Below are positions 14,593 to 29,307 of a stretch of DNA of 64,000 nt, one piece after another. Every line of letters starts with the position of its first letter. The stretch's first letter is position 1. Below the pieces are notes generated by a model. That model made no database searches, was not told the origin of the DNA, and saw only the letters and a list, made by a program, of their open reading frames with translations. Origin of the DNA: Cardinalis cardinalis (Eukaryota > Chordata > Aves > Passeriformes > Cardinalidae); assembly GCA_014549065.1 (NCBI GenBank), contig JACDOX010000017.1:6688808-6752807 (forward strand), in the 5' to 3' direction. The position numbers and the translations under genes are program-made.

Positions 14593-17500
14593 TGTGGGCA
14601 TGTGTATTTGAGAGAGCAAGGAACTGTAAAAGAAGGTGGCCTTTTCACTAAGTACTGTCTCTTTAAAAATAAAATTTGAAAAAATACCCTCAGTGTTTTC
14701 TTTAGTCTTTTTCATTCTTTGGCAGCATCCCAAAGATTTCACTGTCCTTGTCTCCAGCATCTGGAAACCATCAGGATAAACAATAGAGTGCTAGGAACTG
14801 GAACCCCTGCCTCAGCTCCCGTGGGACTTCACTCTGGAGAACATGAGAACACAAACCATTGGACACCATGTGGTCAATTACTTCAAACTAACAAATCTGT
14901 GTGCCTTCCTATTTTCTGTTTTCCTTGGCACCACATGACCCTTTCACAATGGAACCCAGCTGTTGAAAAAGCCAGACATTTTCTTTTTTAACCTCTTGCT
15001 TGCTTTTGTGCTTGCTTTCTGCAGCAAGCCTAGGGCTGGCACGTACCCCAGGTAGAAGTGTCCTGCTTATTAAAATCCTGGCTGGCTCTAATGTTTGCCT
15101 GTATTAGTCAGCAGAGAGGCTCGAGAGTATTAACTTAACAGGATCATACTGCAGTGAGGACTCCACAGGTGGTCCTGTGTTTTCTGGGTTTCCTGACATT
15201 GCATGCCAGGACTTAAAGCAGATACACCAGGACACTTTTATAGCCTGCCTGTTTTGTGCAATCAGTAATTACATGTGCAGTTGTGACCTACTTTTTAAAA
15301 TTTGTTCCTAGTGCAGGTGCTGTATTGGCAATTGCAAAGAGCTAAAGTCATGTCAAAGCCAAAGGCTGTTGAGGGGGCCACCCCCTTCTAGTGCTGGGAA
15401 ATAAACTTTGCTCTGGATTAGCCATACGTGCTCCAGCACTAAAGCTGGTGGTCACAAAGCAGAGGCTGATGGGTTCTTGTTCTTCCTAGCACTCTGTTTC
15501 AAAAGACAATCTTTGAATTGTGGGAAACAGTGCAGAGTTACTGANTACACATAAGCTAAGACTCCTATACTGTATTTAGATGCATCAACTTATATGTGTG
15601 GTTTACTTTCATTAACTTTCTTCAATGAATGTAATGGACTTGTGCAAGAGATTTAGGACTTCACCTTTAAGTCACCTTTAAAGTTCCTGAATATCCCTAG
15701 CACACACTAAAGAAGAGCTGCTGACATTTCATCTACAAATAATCAATCACACGTGCTCCTAGACTGACAGATTGATTTCTGGGAGAAAAACAGGTACATG
15801 TTCAATGCTATGCCTAAAATACAGGAAAAAACCAGGATGTGCCATGCAGTTGGATCCTCACAGCTGGAAACCCACTCAGAGATGTGGCTTTACCTGTATT
15901 CTGGGACTCAGCTTCAGCACCTCTGACCTCCAACAGGTGATTGCTTATCAGCTGTGCAAAGGCAGCTCTGTTAGTCTGTAAAGGTCAGGGAGTTGGCACC
16001 AGTGGAGTCAGGAGCCTTGTGCAGGGTAACCAGACTCACACTGGCAGCTATTTCCATCAGATCTGTGTCCCAGAGGGACAGGGCTGCCACACTGACCAGG
16101 TCCAGCCTTCCTCCACAGGCTGCTTGGTGAGGCTGGCCTTGCCTCTGGATACAGGAGGGCTTTTCTAGCCCTTCACTGGTCAATCCTGACATCCTGCTTA
16201 TACACTGAGCACTACTCACTTTGCTCATTTCTAGGTTGCTGTGTGGAACTGTACTGCCTAACTTTCATTAAGGTCTCAGAAATCTGTAGAAACTTTGGAC
16301 CCTGTCAGTTTATTTCCATTTAGAGCAAGCAGTGAAGTTCCTTTACAATTTTTTCAGCATCTTTGGATTTATGTATAAAAAATTTTCACTTTAATGGCCT
16401 CACATCAAAACACAACCCAACTAACAGAAACAAAATGAATAATAATATCTATGTATCTGCTGTGAGCTGCAGAGACCAACAATAATCATGAAAGCTGACA
16501 ATTTTAAACTTAAAAGACAGAAACTAGGAGACAGCTTGGATAGGCTGAATAAGCAAACAATGCTTGAAAACCTTACCTGCAAGCTTGTTAAAGATATGCT
16601 GCTGAACCTAAAACTAACAAGGTGGATGCCTGGAATTGGTAGAATCTTGTTCCTTCCCTTTCCATAAAGTGCAATATATATTTTGTGTACACTTCCAAGG
16701 TATAGTTCTTTTAAAAGAGATGAAGAGTGAGTAATTAAATGGATTTGCTGAAGGAATTTCTACTGCAGGATCTAAGAATTTAGCCATTTTGTAGCCAGCA
16801 GTATTAATATGGGGGATTTTTAATCCCAGGTCCAGCCTCTAGCTCAGCAGTAATACTAGGAAAACTTTTTTTCCCTTTTCTGCCAGTACTTTTTGATCCC
16901 AGATGTCTGCAGAATTGATTAACGTGATACTGGAAGGGCAGAAGTGGTAGGGGGAAGGGGAAAGTTAGGACTATGCAGTAGCAACTTAAAAAGCACAGTA
17001 CATGCTTAATCTTTTAATATTTATGGAAGAGTTGGTTAAATGTATGGCAAAAGTTCAAATCAATTTACTCGTTCCCTATGTGAGCATCTTGGATAGCTTC
17101 TTGTCTGGCTGAAGCATAGATACAGTTCATTCACAGAAGTATAGACACAGTTCTTTAAGGAAGGTTCTGCCTGTAGCAAGAAATCCATGTCATACAAGAG
17201 TTAAGGGAGCCTACCTTAACTAACTGAAGGAGTCCCAGTACAGCTTGGGTACAAGCCAGGACACAAATGAAACCACTAGAATGGCACTGATGGATGACCT
17301 CGTTCCAGTAATGAGGAAACAACACATCCATTCTCTTCATCCTGCACCTCTTTAGCATTTGACATAACTGTCCATGAGATAGAGCTGTTCCACCAGGAAG
17401 AGGTGCCAGACAGCCAGAGTGATGTGTTAGGATGGTTTCAGTCTTTTTCAACAAGAACAGCACTTCCAATATTTGTTCCCCTTTCCCAACTCCGTGTTGT

Positions 17501-19439
17501 GACATTCCACAAGAATCAGTTTCCCTCTGGTCTCTTACAGAATTTGTGTGTTTGCANTTACTAGGTAGAAAAGTTGAATTTAAATGCCAGCAGTACGTCT
17601 ATGTGTGACACACAGAGCACAAGCTGGTTTTCACTGCTTTTAACTCTGTCACTCCTATGTGGTGAGCCTGTGTTCAGTGGGNTGAATTGAATTCAGGGAT
17701 GAAAAACAGCTGCTTGAAGGTGAACGAGAGCAAGAGCTGACACTGGCAGCCAGAGGACAGAGCTTTTGGAAATGTTTTAGGACTAGTGCAATCTGAAGAT
17801 TGATCAAATTTAGTCACTCTTTTATGGCTGTTGTGGTATTACTCCCCAAACCTAACTTGTCCCAGTTCTCAAGGAACATTTTTCTGTCTCTCTGAAATGC
17901 TGCAGTTATCCCCTCTTTGCTGAGGCTGCTTTACTGCTCGAGTGCAGTCCTGTGTGCCTGACTGTGATGCCTACACCTCCTAGGAAGCTGAAGGCATTCA
18001 AGTATAGTGCAGCATGCATCTCCAGCAATTCAGGAGTCAGCTTGTGTTCTGTAGCTTTCCACAGAAGAGAAGTACAGGCTGAATCACATGCTGTGATCCT
18101 ACAGATCAAGTAGTACCAAGTTCATGAGATAATCTAAACAGCTTTATTTGGTCCACAAAATCCTCATCTTCGAGTTGTTTCATGAACTGGGCCATGTTAT
18201 CTGAGGGTAGCCACCTATTAGTATCACCAAGAATTTGATGAGCACTTGTCACCACAAGGCAAAAACCTTTTCAATGGAAAGTTTCCTTTATATTGAGGAA
18301 CAAGGGCAACTCAGGAACTGAGGATTCCCACAAGCCTCTCAAGTACACGGTGTGCACATTTTAAGCTTATGTTCAAGTAAACATGTACTGAAATATATAT
18401 GTTTACAATATATTTAAAACCTAGAAGTCNTGTTTAGAACAAGATTTCCCCTGCAATAAAGGAAAGGGAGAGAGATGAAGTGCTTTGGTCTTTAAGCTGA
18501 TTATACTGGAAAAACAAACTTTATGGGATACTTTCTTCCATCTTTCTGTGAACCTAAAGGATGCATATCTTATTGCCAGCTTTGAATCAGCACAGCATGC
18601 AGAACACTTCAGCTCTTGTGATCTCTTTCAATGTATTAAGTAGCATGTTTAAAATGAGTTAATGTTTGTCTGTGGCTGCTCTCTACTTAAAGGAACCTCT
18701 TTTTCCACTGGTCAAGAGCATTTTTATTTCCAGTCAAGTGTGGAAAAGCAAATGCAATTCTGATGTTGTACAAGAGATAAAATGGCAAATTTCAAGTTGC
18801 CAGAAAGTTGTTAGAAGTAGAACTAAAAACATCATCTAAGCTATTTTTTTGGTTTGAAATACAGAACAGCCCAAGCCAACATGCAATACTGTTCCATCTC
18901 TTGCAGTTTCTACACTCTGTTGTGATCTCCCGCTCATTTTTAAATGGAACTGGTAAATCATTAATTGAAAACAGTTTACTAGTGCAATTTTGTATTTAAA
19001 AATAATTTGGAAGTTGTATACAGTCAGATTTCNGTGACTTTTTTTCATTAATTGCTACAGCTTGTGCATCTGTTTCTACAATAGATTTTAATAAATAGGT
19101 CCATAAGCNGCATTTCCTGCAACTCCCTACAATACAATCCTACATATCACCACTTCTGACAGATCACAGACTATAAAGTTATATTTCTGCCTCATGGGGC
19201 TGAGTTATTACTACCCACTGAGCTCCACAGAGATGAGTCTGTTTATCATAATGTGACTAAAAAGAGCAAGTAGTCAGGGTGGAGAAGAGTGCTAAGGAGG
19301 GAGAGGTGTAACTGGAAAGAAAGCTTCATTTGTAGATGACAGAGCACTGCTTTTCTACAGAGAGGAATAACTTGGAGGAGACTTTACACATCCTGTTTTT
19401 CCTCCACTGTTGAAGTTTTTGAACATTAACACTGATCCT

Positions 19440-19525
19440 AAAAGAAATAAAGAAGAAAAGAAGAAAATAATACAGAAGAGCATGAAAGTTACAGCTGAAA
19501 AGAAAAAAACATGAAAATAGAGAAT
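19440..19525. repeat. A-rich purine low-complexity tract
   Basis: An A/G-rich run (AAAGAAATAAAGAAGAAAAG onward) with few pyrimidines in the large intron. No element body is visible next to it. Confidence 0.7.
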
Positions 19526-21303
19526 TCTGTTGATTAACTACCAGTGAATTCAGACTCTATGATGGTCATTTCANCTCATTTAGTCTCCTGTGTTCAGAAA
19601 GAGAACTGACTTCAGGCTGCTNATCATCAAGAAGGATGTTCATGTAGACAAGTCTGGAAGAACTGATTGTATTGCTCACACCATTTCTGCTGAGGGGAAA
19701 CAGGGCACGAAAGTCATACCTGCCTTCAGCACTAGTCAGCATTTCTGAAGCTGATTCANATTCAGAAGTAGTACATAAACTTTTTTACTTCCATTTAACT
19801 CACCAAATTTCCAACCATCTACAACAAGTGTGGTGTCTATTTTGTGACATCAGGTCTGCAACACAAGTTTTCAGAGTATTCCTTTCAAAATCTGCTGCTG
19901 CACACTGAAATTCCTATTAGGAAGGGACCAAAGAACACATTGTATGTAATATGGGAGGANATGGCATTCAGTTTGCTGCTTCTGTAGTCAGGTACCACAG
20001 CATACTGGGATTTTGGCTCTCGGTTTAGACAGTGCCACCTGGTAACTCTGGTTCAGCTAACACCTGAGCTTGTTTGTTTTCAAANATCTGTTTACATGAC
20101 TGAGCACTTGGCTTAGGGAAAGCAAATGTGCAGACAGTACAGATGCTGCAAAGGGAAGTTCATTTTCACCCTGGTCAGCATGGTCACAGGCCCTTTCCTC
20201 CTACTCTAAATCTTTCATTAGTCCAGGAATGTCAAGCCAGCCACAGGACTTGGGTTCTTACTTTGTTCTGCAAACTCTACCTTGTTTTCAGTCTAAGGGG
20301 CTGTTTGGCTCTCTCCATCTAAGGGACTGAAAATATCCTTTGGTTGTGGGGCTGTTAGTCGCTTCTGAATGGTCTGAAGAGAATTAACATATTCAAATTA
20401 GTGCAAAACTCAGTGCTCTAAGGCTTTTATTTATTTATTGCAGCAAACAAGTTTGTGAATAGTCTCTATCTCTTGGACAAAATAAAAGTTCTCCATTATT
20501 TATATGCCCTTTTACTGGCAAGATTCAACTTTTTCCTTTTGTCCTTCCTATTTACTAGTTCAAATAAATACTAAAACAACCTGCTCCCAGCTGTTGGAAG
20601 CCCCACACTGTCCCCTTCCCCCTGCCAGGACNGAACAGCTGTTATTGTGCACAACACAGGCACTGCAGGATCAAATCCAGGCAATCCTGATCACTGCTTT
20701 TCTAGAGAGAAGTTTTGAACTGTAGTTTGAAAAGCTCACTGCCAAGCAGGAGTGTGCAATTCTACTTCTGTTCTTTCTTCATCCATAATGCTGGTTAACA
20801 GAAGAGGCATTACGTGNTTTCTCTTGTAGTATAATCTACTTTTAGCTGAATTAATTGCTTGAAAGAGGGAAATGCACACACTTCAGCAGACTATTGCTAA
20901 GTTGTGGTTGAAAGCAATTTCTTCTGCAAGTTTACAAACNTGACTTTGCTGTAACAGTGCTGCCTTACATTTTCAGGATACCTCTCCACATGCAGTGTTA
21001 AATGTATGCTTGAACAGAGTCCCAAAACAGCTTCTAGTGAATACAGACAGTGAGAATGTTTTCCAAAGCAACATCCTAAGCANAAATCTGCAAAGTTCTG
21101 GTTGTGTTAGCCAGGGCAGACCACCCAGCTTTTATGAGATCACTTGAGGAGTGCCACGGCCCACAGCAGTCACCTGAGCAGAAGCTGCAGCGTGTGCTCC
21201 TGCCTGGCTGCCTGCAGGACAGCAGCACCCAGCAAGCAGNGCCTCTCTCTGCTCCCCAGGGGACATACCCAGGAACAGGTCAGGACCTGCAGATAACTCC
21301 AGT

Positions 21304-21330
21304 GACAGATGTGTACAGACAGATGTGTAC
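21304..21330. repeat. 14-bp tandem duplication (second copy 13 bp)
   Basis: GACAGATGTGTACA is followed directly by GACAGATGTGTAC. The match is exact over 13 bases. Short intronic slippage or duplication product. Confidence 0.85.
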
Positions 21331-24300
21331 CTAACAGCAGCCCCCCTAATCTTGTGTCCTCTACACTACCCTTCTGCACCAAGCCAGCCCTGGGGAGCCC
21401 TTCTGCNTTGCAGAGCAGTGCTGCCCACTGCCAGCGCAGCCTGCAGAAATCACACTGGTAAAATCTGAACTAACAACTTTAAATAGCTCTCCTCCCTGGT
21501 TAAAAAGGTGCTGTTAAAAGCAGATCCATCTACACCCCGAGATGGCTGCAAAGAGCTGCAACTTTTCTACTAACAGGTATGAATACTGACATTGGAAGTG
21601 CTCCAGTTGTTTGCAGGCACTGTGAAACAAAGCAGCTCAGTTTAAAAGCAGAGTTCAAAGGCAGAAAAGATTTTTCCAGCTGTTGTTCTGCCCTGGAATT
21701 TGTTGTGCATATCTCCTTTTTGGGAACATTTCTTTGTTTCATGGTGCCTTCAAAAATGTACTGTCATCACAACCTTCTTGCCAAGTACCACTCCAAGCTG
21801 GTTATTCACTGCTGCCCTTTTCCCAAGTCAAACCATGCATTTCTAAAACATTTCTCACATTGATGGGGAGCAACATGCTCAGCTGTGAGGTAAATCAGTT
21901 GACCTTCATTTCCTCTAAGTGAGGCAATGAAACAGTCTCATAAGAGAACTGAAAGATAGTCCCTGTGTGGTTATAGTTTTTTGATGTCAAGAGCTTTTTT
22001 TTAACACCTCTGATTTGACAAATTTACTCATAACAGATCATTTAACTGGCACAAACTGCAAGATGTCATAAAGAGAAATTAATTGGGAGGTAATCCCAAT
22101 TTAGAGACTCAGTTTTTTAAAATAAAAAATTCAGGTAAGTTCTTTTATATTTCCCTACCTACCCCTACTTACAGGAAATAGCTACATGTTTAAAGCTTTA
22201 ATATCAAACAGCACTGTGATGAATAATTTGATAAAGCCTGAGGAAAACAACAAAAGAACAGGATAGACATAGTAAAAAATGAGCTCCATTCCAGTTCACA
22301 TGCATCTACCCTGACATTTTCAACCAGTTACTAGATCATGAACCTAAACTGAATAACACTGTATGATCAGTGATGGCAAATAAATAAATTCTGGAGGCTG
22401 TTCTTAAAGTTTTTCTCAGAAGTATTAATATGTTTAAGTTTACTAATGTCACATGATACAACACAATGAATTTTTTGCCATTTCACAAATCAAAAAAAAA
22501 GCAGAGCATTGAAACATCTCAACTACCATTTTAACTTTAAAACAATGTGGTCCCAACCCCCCCTTCTAGAGAAGATGACTATGTTGATATGTAATACTTT
22601 AAGAATATTTTTTTTTAAATACTGAAAGAGCAGGAAACAATGTCAACTGTTGGAGAAGCTGCTGAGATAGCATAGATACGAATTTCTGACTACTGGGCAC
22701 ATCTGTGTCTGCAAGTTTATTTGGTATTAACACTAAACTTCCTTGCTACACTGCAAATTACAGTGAATATGTAATTCCATGCTGTTTTCTTATATCTCTC
22801 TCCTTCATAGCTTCTCCTGTTATGTTTCTATTTTAGTTCACTGTGTCTGTTCACTGCAGATTGTGTCTAATAAAGATTAATATTATAGTCTTTAAATTGT
22901 CTGTCCCACACTCTGAAGAGTTCTCTTTATCCATTCTTGACATATTTCTAAGCAGACATGTATCTGTTCCACTGTTTTATACCTGGTGGGGAATAAAGGA
23001 CAGGCAAGGTAAGGGATTTTTAAATACTCGTTTAGCTGATGTTAAAAGCATGACTTCAGTTTATGCTGTTTAAACTCAAGTCCCAAGAGATGATTTAGGA
23101 ATAAGGCACTTATCCACAGATAATTTAGAGAAATTCCTTTTATACTGCTTATTCTGATAACAAGAAGAATGAGGAGACCTTCCCTGTTTATATCCCAATT
23201 TCATGTGCAGAACCACATCCTTAAAAAGAAGTGGGTGGTGGGCAGTCTCTAAAGCGATTTCTTGCACATATTTCCCTGATTGCATCCTGGCAGCACAGAA
23301 TGTGCTGCCCACAGCCCTGTCCAACAGCTGTAGCATCTTGTTGTACGACCTAAGCACCCCCCACAACCATCAGAAGGGATTAACAGTGACATGCTTGACA
23401 TCTATTTCTTCCTTTTATTTTCAAGGAGGAGTTGGAATGCCTTAGAACACAATTCCTCCTCCAAGCTGGCTTGGCTACTCCAACATTTAGGAAAGGATCN
23501 CCTGAGGCATGATCCTACTGTCCCAATCTCTCTGTCCATTTCCATTAGCTCTCAATATTTAGTATGGAGCTTTACAGATGTGCCCTCTAGCTACATTATA
23601 TCAAAGTGAACTGTAACATTCACCATTATAAGGGAAATTACCTATATTTGCTGAGTGAATTGTATGCCTCATGCTAAATATACATTACACATCCTCTTAT
23701 TTCTGTTTACCCATGGAAGTTAAATGCCTAATAATTATCTTCTCTTTCTGTGTCCTTTTCCTATTGCTGCTGTCATTAACTCCACATTTAAAGTAATTAT
23801 GTATTATGATGAAATTGTTTCAGTCTCTCAAAACTGATTCAAACCTCACTGTCTTTTCCAATACCTCACGTATTGGAAACTATTTGGTAGCTTTTCTTCC
23901 TGAAGACCTACTGAGTGTACCCCAGAACTTTCACACAGATTTTTTACTGTGAAGAGGTAGCAAAAGGCGAAGAACTGGCTGGAAGTGGTCTCCCCCCCAA
24001 AGGTGCATTTCCATACCAGCAGATGCACTGTATAATTTTAGAGCGCTCTGTAATGGGAGCAAGTGGGAAATAGCCCAGGACATGTTTTTAATGGCTGACA
24101 AAATTAGTTTAACTTTTCACTAAAACACAGCAACTTCTTCAGTGAGGTGTGTTTTAACAGTCTCATTAGAGGACAGTTTAAAATAGAAAACTAAGATTGC
24201 TTGAAATCAAGCCTTCCCAAGACCTGCACTGCAGCTGTCTTCATAACAAAAATACTCCAGGGTTAATAACCTCTGTTCATCGCCCCAAGTACAGAGAGTT

Positions 24301-25149
24301 TTAAGTGAGCTCAGTGCTTGTGTTCAGATAGTGGGTAATATGATATTTACAAAACCAGTGGATCTGTTTTCAATAAAGTGGAATATTCTTGGTTACATCA
24401 TGCTATCCTGAGCCATGTACTTTAACTCAACAGCAAGGGCCAGAGGAACCAATGCTGTTTGTGAGGAGTCTGCTGTCTCATTGAGCAAATTGTCTAAAGG
24501 GCTCTATCTCTTCCATCGTTGTTGTTGATGTATTTGTCACCAGTGGAAATGTCTACTGTCCCTTAGCATACTTCTGGGTTTACTAGGACGTCCAAGGAAG
24601 AGCAGGCTTCCCCTCCTTTGTATTGCTGCCTCTCACTGGCAGCTTTTGGAGAGCTCAAGCTGTCCCCTAGGGCTGGCAAGAACCTTTTAATTGTAAGAGT
24701 TGCACAGGAGACAAAAGGATCTGATATGAAAATAGCTGCATCTGTGTGTAAAGTGTGAAGAGAAATCCAGTTCTTGTAGACTTAATTTTGTCCAAGAATG
24801 AACAGAGCTGAGCAGAGTAGATTGTACAATTGCTAAAGATGGTACTGCCCCAGAAGAAAGGCCATTTGTTGCTAGTCAGCTGTCCTAAAAACTAAACCTG
24901 AACTTGCCCCACAGCCCCAGCTGAAGACGTGGTCAACGCAAGCCAGCCCTTTCTCCAGTTCTGCCAGACCTGAAGACAAACAGCAGCTCCTGTAGAGTTC
25001 AAAGTTTGACAGAAGCCCATTTTCTGTCCCCTCCAAGGGCTTTTCCTGAGGCCCTGTGCCTGTCTTCTGCTCAATGAATGCTGTCTTTGTACCCACCAAG
25101 TTGACAAATGCCAGCACTGCAGAATAAGGATGACATTTCTGCCGTGGCA

Positions 25150-25470
25150 TTAGGGCTGAGAAAGGGGATTATTCCGGGCAGCTCGGGCCAGGATGCAGCG
25201 CACGAGGGAGGCTGCGCGACGCCGTTGTTTGTGCCGCGACAAGGAGGCCCTTGAAGGCCGCGGCCGAGGCCAAACACAGGAGCTGTGTGTGGGAAGACGT
25301 GCACACACAGCCAGGCCACTGTCCCCAGCCGTGTCCCCGGCCTGGTGGCACACCTGTGGCAGCTTCCTCCTCCCGAGCCCTCCTCATTATGCCCCAGTGA
25401 GCCAGCGCACAAAGAGCCAGCTGCGCCGGGGCCGNGAGCCCGCGCGCCCGGGGCCGCCGGAAACCAGGAG
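25150..25470. promoter_or_regulatory. CpG island inside the large ZCCHC24 intron
   Basis: By hand count I see roughly 28 CpG dinucleotides in about 320 bases of strongly G+C-rich sequence, including GCTGCGCGACGCCG near 25211, GGCCGCGGCCGAGG near 25256 and CCCGCGCGCCCGGGGCCGCC near 25439. The surrounding tens of kilobases are A+T-rich with few CpGs. Such islands in vertebrates usually mark promoters, so an alternative ZCCHC24 start or an intronic non-coding transcript is possible. I found no convincing exon with a good donor next to it. Frames are open on both strands here because G+C-rich DNA has few stops, and none resembles a known protein. Confidence 0.6.
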
Positions 25471-28400
25471 CAGCCACCTCTTTTGTTGCCTTTCCAAAAT
25501 CAAGGGTTTGTTTTGAGCCTGAGGAGGATAATGAGCCTCTCACCAGGCACACACTGAACTGCACATCCCCCCAAAATGCAGAGCGGATAAAATTAACTGG
25601 TCCTTGGAAAGACTGAAAAAAATAAATCAAGGGGCTAGAAGACTTCTGCTGTTGCGCCAATATCCTCACAAGAGTCTGAATCCACAGCTTACCAGAAGAG
25701 CACCCCCTTAAACAATACTCAGTGATTTGGAAAAACAACACTCACAGACCTTATTATACATCAGGTGTTGCTGACTTGTTTTTGTTCTTGTTCTAGTTTA
25801 TCACTCCTTGTTGATATTTTTTTTTCTTAAATCAGTAATCTTGCTGAAGCTGTCCAGTGTGAGATTATCCCACATAACAGAGAGGAGTACCTTAATATGA
25901 AAAACAAAATGAAGGACTCCTGATAAGGTTTTCTCAATGGTTTAAATTTTTTTCCTCGTCAAGATCAAGGCAAATTCACTTGTACTACATCCCTGGAAGC
26001 AGAGCAGGCATGAATCAATCCTTAGACTAGCATCTGTCAGTTGAAAGAGTATCAGGAAAAAACAGGAAAGGGGAAGTCGTAGCAAAAGGCATAAAGAACT
26101 GCACATCTCCCTTCCCCAAATCTTCATCCAACCTCTCCGATCATCTTCTGCNGCAAAGAGCATGACAAGCATTTAACAACAGATGCTTCTTGCACAATAC
26201 CTTTTTAAAAATGAATAGTTTCTTAGCCAACAACAGTGAGACAGCACTGTAAAGATATTTTCCTGGGGGCTATTCACTGTGTCAAGAAGACTGCCTTAGA
26301 TTTAAGAAACACTGAAGATGGCCTTGGTCACAAATGTGTTCCCATGAGAAGAACTGAACACAGCACAAAACCTTGCCATGCCTTCTCTGCCCTACAGCCC
26401 TTTGGTGGATCCTCTGGTCTCATGAGATTTCAATTAGAACTTGTGTTCTTCCTTTCCATTGTTTAATAATGAGCTTTTCACTTCACTGGCCTGTGGATAT
26501 TGAAACTATCTGCTATAAAAGTACAAAAGTGGGATTAGATATTTTGAACAGGGTGATGAATTTCTAAAAGAGAGCTAGAACCTCAGGAAAAAACTGTTCC
26601 TAGTNATGTAGAGTAGCTGAACAGCTGTCCCTCCCATGTGCTTTGTGGTGCACTGTGTTATTCCCTAGTAAAAGTGATACCTAACTTGGTAGTAGGGTCT
26701 GGTGCTGGCTTGTTTTTTCCTGAAAAAAAATTCTTCCTTGGGTAGAAAGATTTATTGTGTAAGGCATGTTCACAAGCCAGTCCATGTTGAAGAATATGGA
26801 ACTACCAGCTGGCCTCAGGCCACTCTCCTATTTTGGTTCAGCTGCTAGCAACAGGTCTGGGGTACTTCCAACATCATATATGCTCCAAGCTGTCCAGAGT
26901 GAGATTATGGTGAAATGTGTCCTATGGTGACAGCTACTGCTGTGTACACAGGCAAGAAAGTGTTGCCTTTCAGGAAGTGAGACTTTAGGTATCCATGATA
27001 AGGAAATGCTGTGAGTGTCATTGACAAATTCTAAAATGTAGGAAATGCTATTGGTGCCACTGGGCAAACATATTGTGAAGATTGCAAATGGTTGATTAAT
27101 TTTGCTTTTTGAAGAAGGACCAGGCAAAGCAGTAATAAAAAAAAACTGGAATAGAAATGTCATCTACTTGCATGAAAGGAAATGGTGCTTACAGCTTACT
27201 TGTTTAGATAGTTCCCATTTTGTTTCAGTTTTCTTACTATATTCTGGTCAAAACCCAAATGTTTAACAGCAATGACTGTCTTATACAGAATGGGCCTAAA
27301 ACATCACTGTTCAAAAGACAGACTTATGGTACAGGCAGGCAGCCTGATGAGTCAGATATGAGTTTCCTATTTCAACACAGAAAATATTTTATTTCTCTCA
27401 AAAAATCACACAATATCCATGGCCTGAATTAACCTATGACCTTTTTGTTTCCCAGGAAGTTTCAGATAAACATCCTTCTGGCTTATTTTTTGACTGAATA
27501 GAACAACAAAATCATTAGTTATGAAAAGACAAAGTGTCAGTTAAATAAAAGAAGGCAAAATTTGAACAGTTGAAAAGGCTATAAATTTTATTCCTTATTG
27601 TTGTGTAACAGTCACCTCCTAGATGCCACTTTCCCTGTTCATTCTAGCAAGAACTCTGATGTGACAAGTGCTCTTCACCCAACACTACCTATGTTGTCCT
27701 CTTACCCTTCACATACCTATTAGTATTCTCACTCTGCTTACTGGGTTCACTCCATCCTTCCTCACCTTCAAGGTACTACATATTTTGGCATGTGATTAAG
27801 AAAGGCATTACAGAGCGAACTGGTTTGCTTCAGCTTGTTTTCATGAGAATTTCAGTAAAATCCTCCAAGTTCTTGTAACACTACAAACATGAACTATGAA
27901 TCTTAGAGAATGGTTGATGAAGTCTGACAGCTGCTAACGCTGTTCTTGGGGAATGACAAGTGATTCTTTACATGATTAGATTTGCACAGAGTGGAAAAAA
28001 AACAGTCAAGAAGCCCAGTGGAAAATGCAAATACAACTGCAGGAACAGGAGGCACTGAGAAGGGAAGGATGGAAGAGATTAGAGGTGCAGATTCCTGTTG
28101 TATTGTCACTAAATGCACAGCAAAGGATGGCTGCCTTTGGGTCATCTAAAAGTATGGGTGAATATGCCTATGAGCTTTCACTGCAATCCCGTGGCTATAT
28201 TTAAAACACTGAGACTTTCTGGTGCACTTCAGTTAAGATGTTAAAAGCTTGCTCTTTCACAATGTGGAGANCAAGCCTGCTGCAGAAGAAAGCTATCTGG
28301 GAGTTCCTCCCGGGNGCCTGTACATGCACAGGTGCCCAGAACAAGCAAGGAGCACTCAAGCAGTGTCATGCATGTGAACCAAGTCAGGTAGCTGGGATTT

Positions 28401-29307
28401 GGTGGCTCTTGAGGTAGATGAACAAACACATGGCTGCTCTGGGCAGAAAGGGTGGGTTTCTATACTCATGTATGGCCTGGCACAATATTTCTAGAGGAAA
28501 GAATACTAGGACAAGAAAAAGGTCCCCTTCACGTTTATGCAGTTTACGTATCAGCATCTGAAGTCATGTTTCGNTTTTGGGCTATGCATAGCATGTCTTT
28601 TTCCAGGCTCAGAAAGAATGCTGTAATTTAAAGCAGGCTGANTCAACTGGTGTTTTTGTATGTCATCTCGTAGGCAGCATGGCAGGGGGGAAGGAAGGTG
28701 GAGGGAAGGAGGCTGAGGTAGAGAAAGGGAGGATGGTTGCTCATCTGGTCTTTATTTCCTTTCCCTGTTTCTTAATAGTTCAAGCAAAGGGCTCATGGCA
28801 GCCAGAAGCAATGACACTCCTGCTGTGGTATTTCATCTTGGAGGAGGACAGGCCACAGCTTGCCCTGTGTGCTGGTGTCCTGGGAGCCTGCACCACTGTG
28901 CTGCTGTGGGGTGGGGCAGGTTACAGGGGCAGGTGGTCCTTATGCTGCATTGGGTATGGGGGGAAGCTTTCTAAGAGGGCCCAAGCTTCATCTTTTGCAT
29001 AAAGAATTCCCAAGGAAATCCTTACAACCCTGTAGGTGCTTGTCTTACCTTATGTTGCTTGTTTTTTTTAAATAATGTATCAATTGAGATACCACAAGCT
29101 TGTAATGGAAAATTACAGTTCTAACTGCTTTAACCAGTCAGGTTGTAGAGAAAACAAACTGAACAAAAACATCCAAAAGCAGAGACTTCATAAAAAATGG
29201 CTCAAAGGGGTGAGGCCAGGATTACCAGTGACAGGCCTGTAGTAGTCCTTGTTCAAAACTCCTGCCTGAGAATTGTGTAACAAGAGTCATGCATACTGCT
29301 CACTTTT

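Noticed and set aside
25169..25741. 190-codon minus-strand frame over the intronic CpG island
   Set aside because: Long frames on several phases are expected in a CpG-rich block. The Arg/Ala/Pro/Gly-rich translation resembles no known protein and does not match the ZCCHC24 N-terminus.
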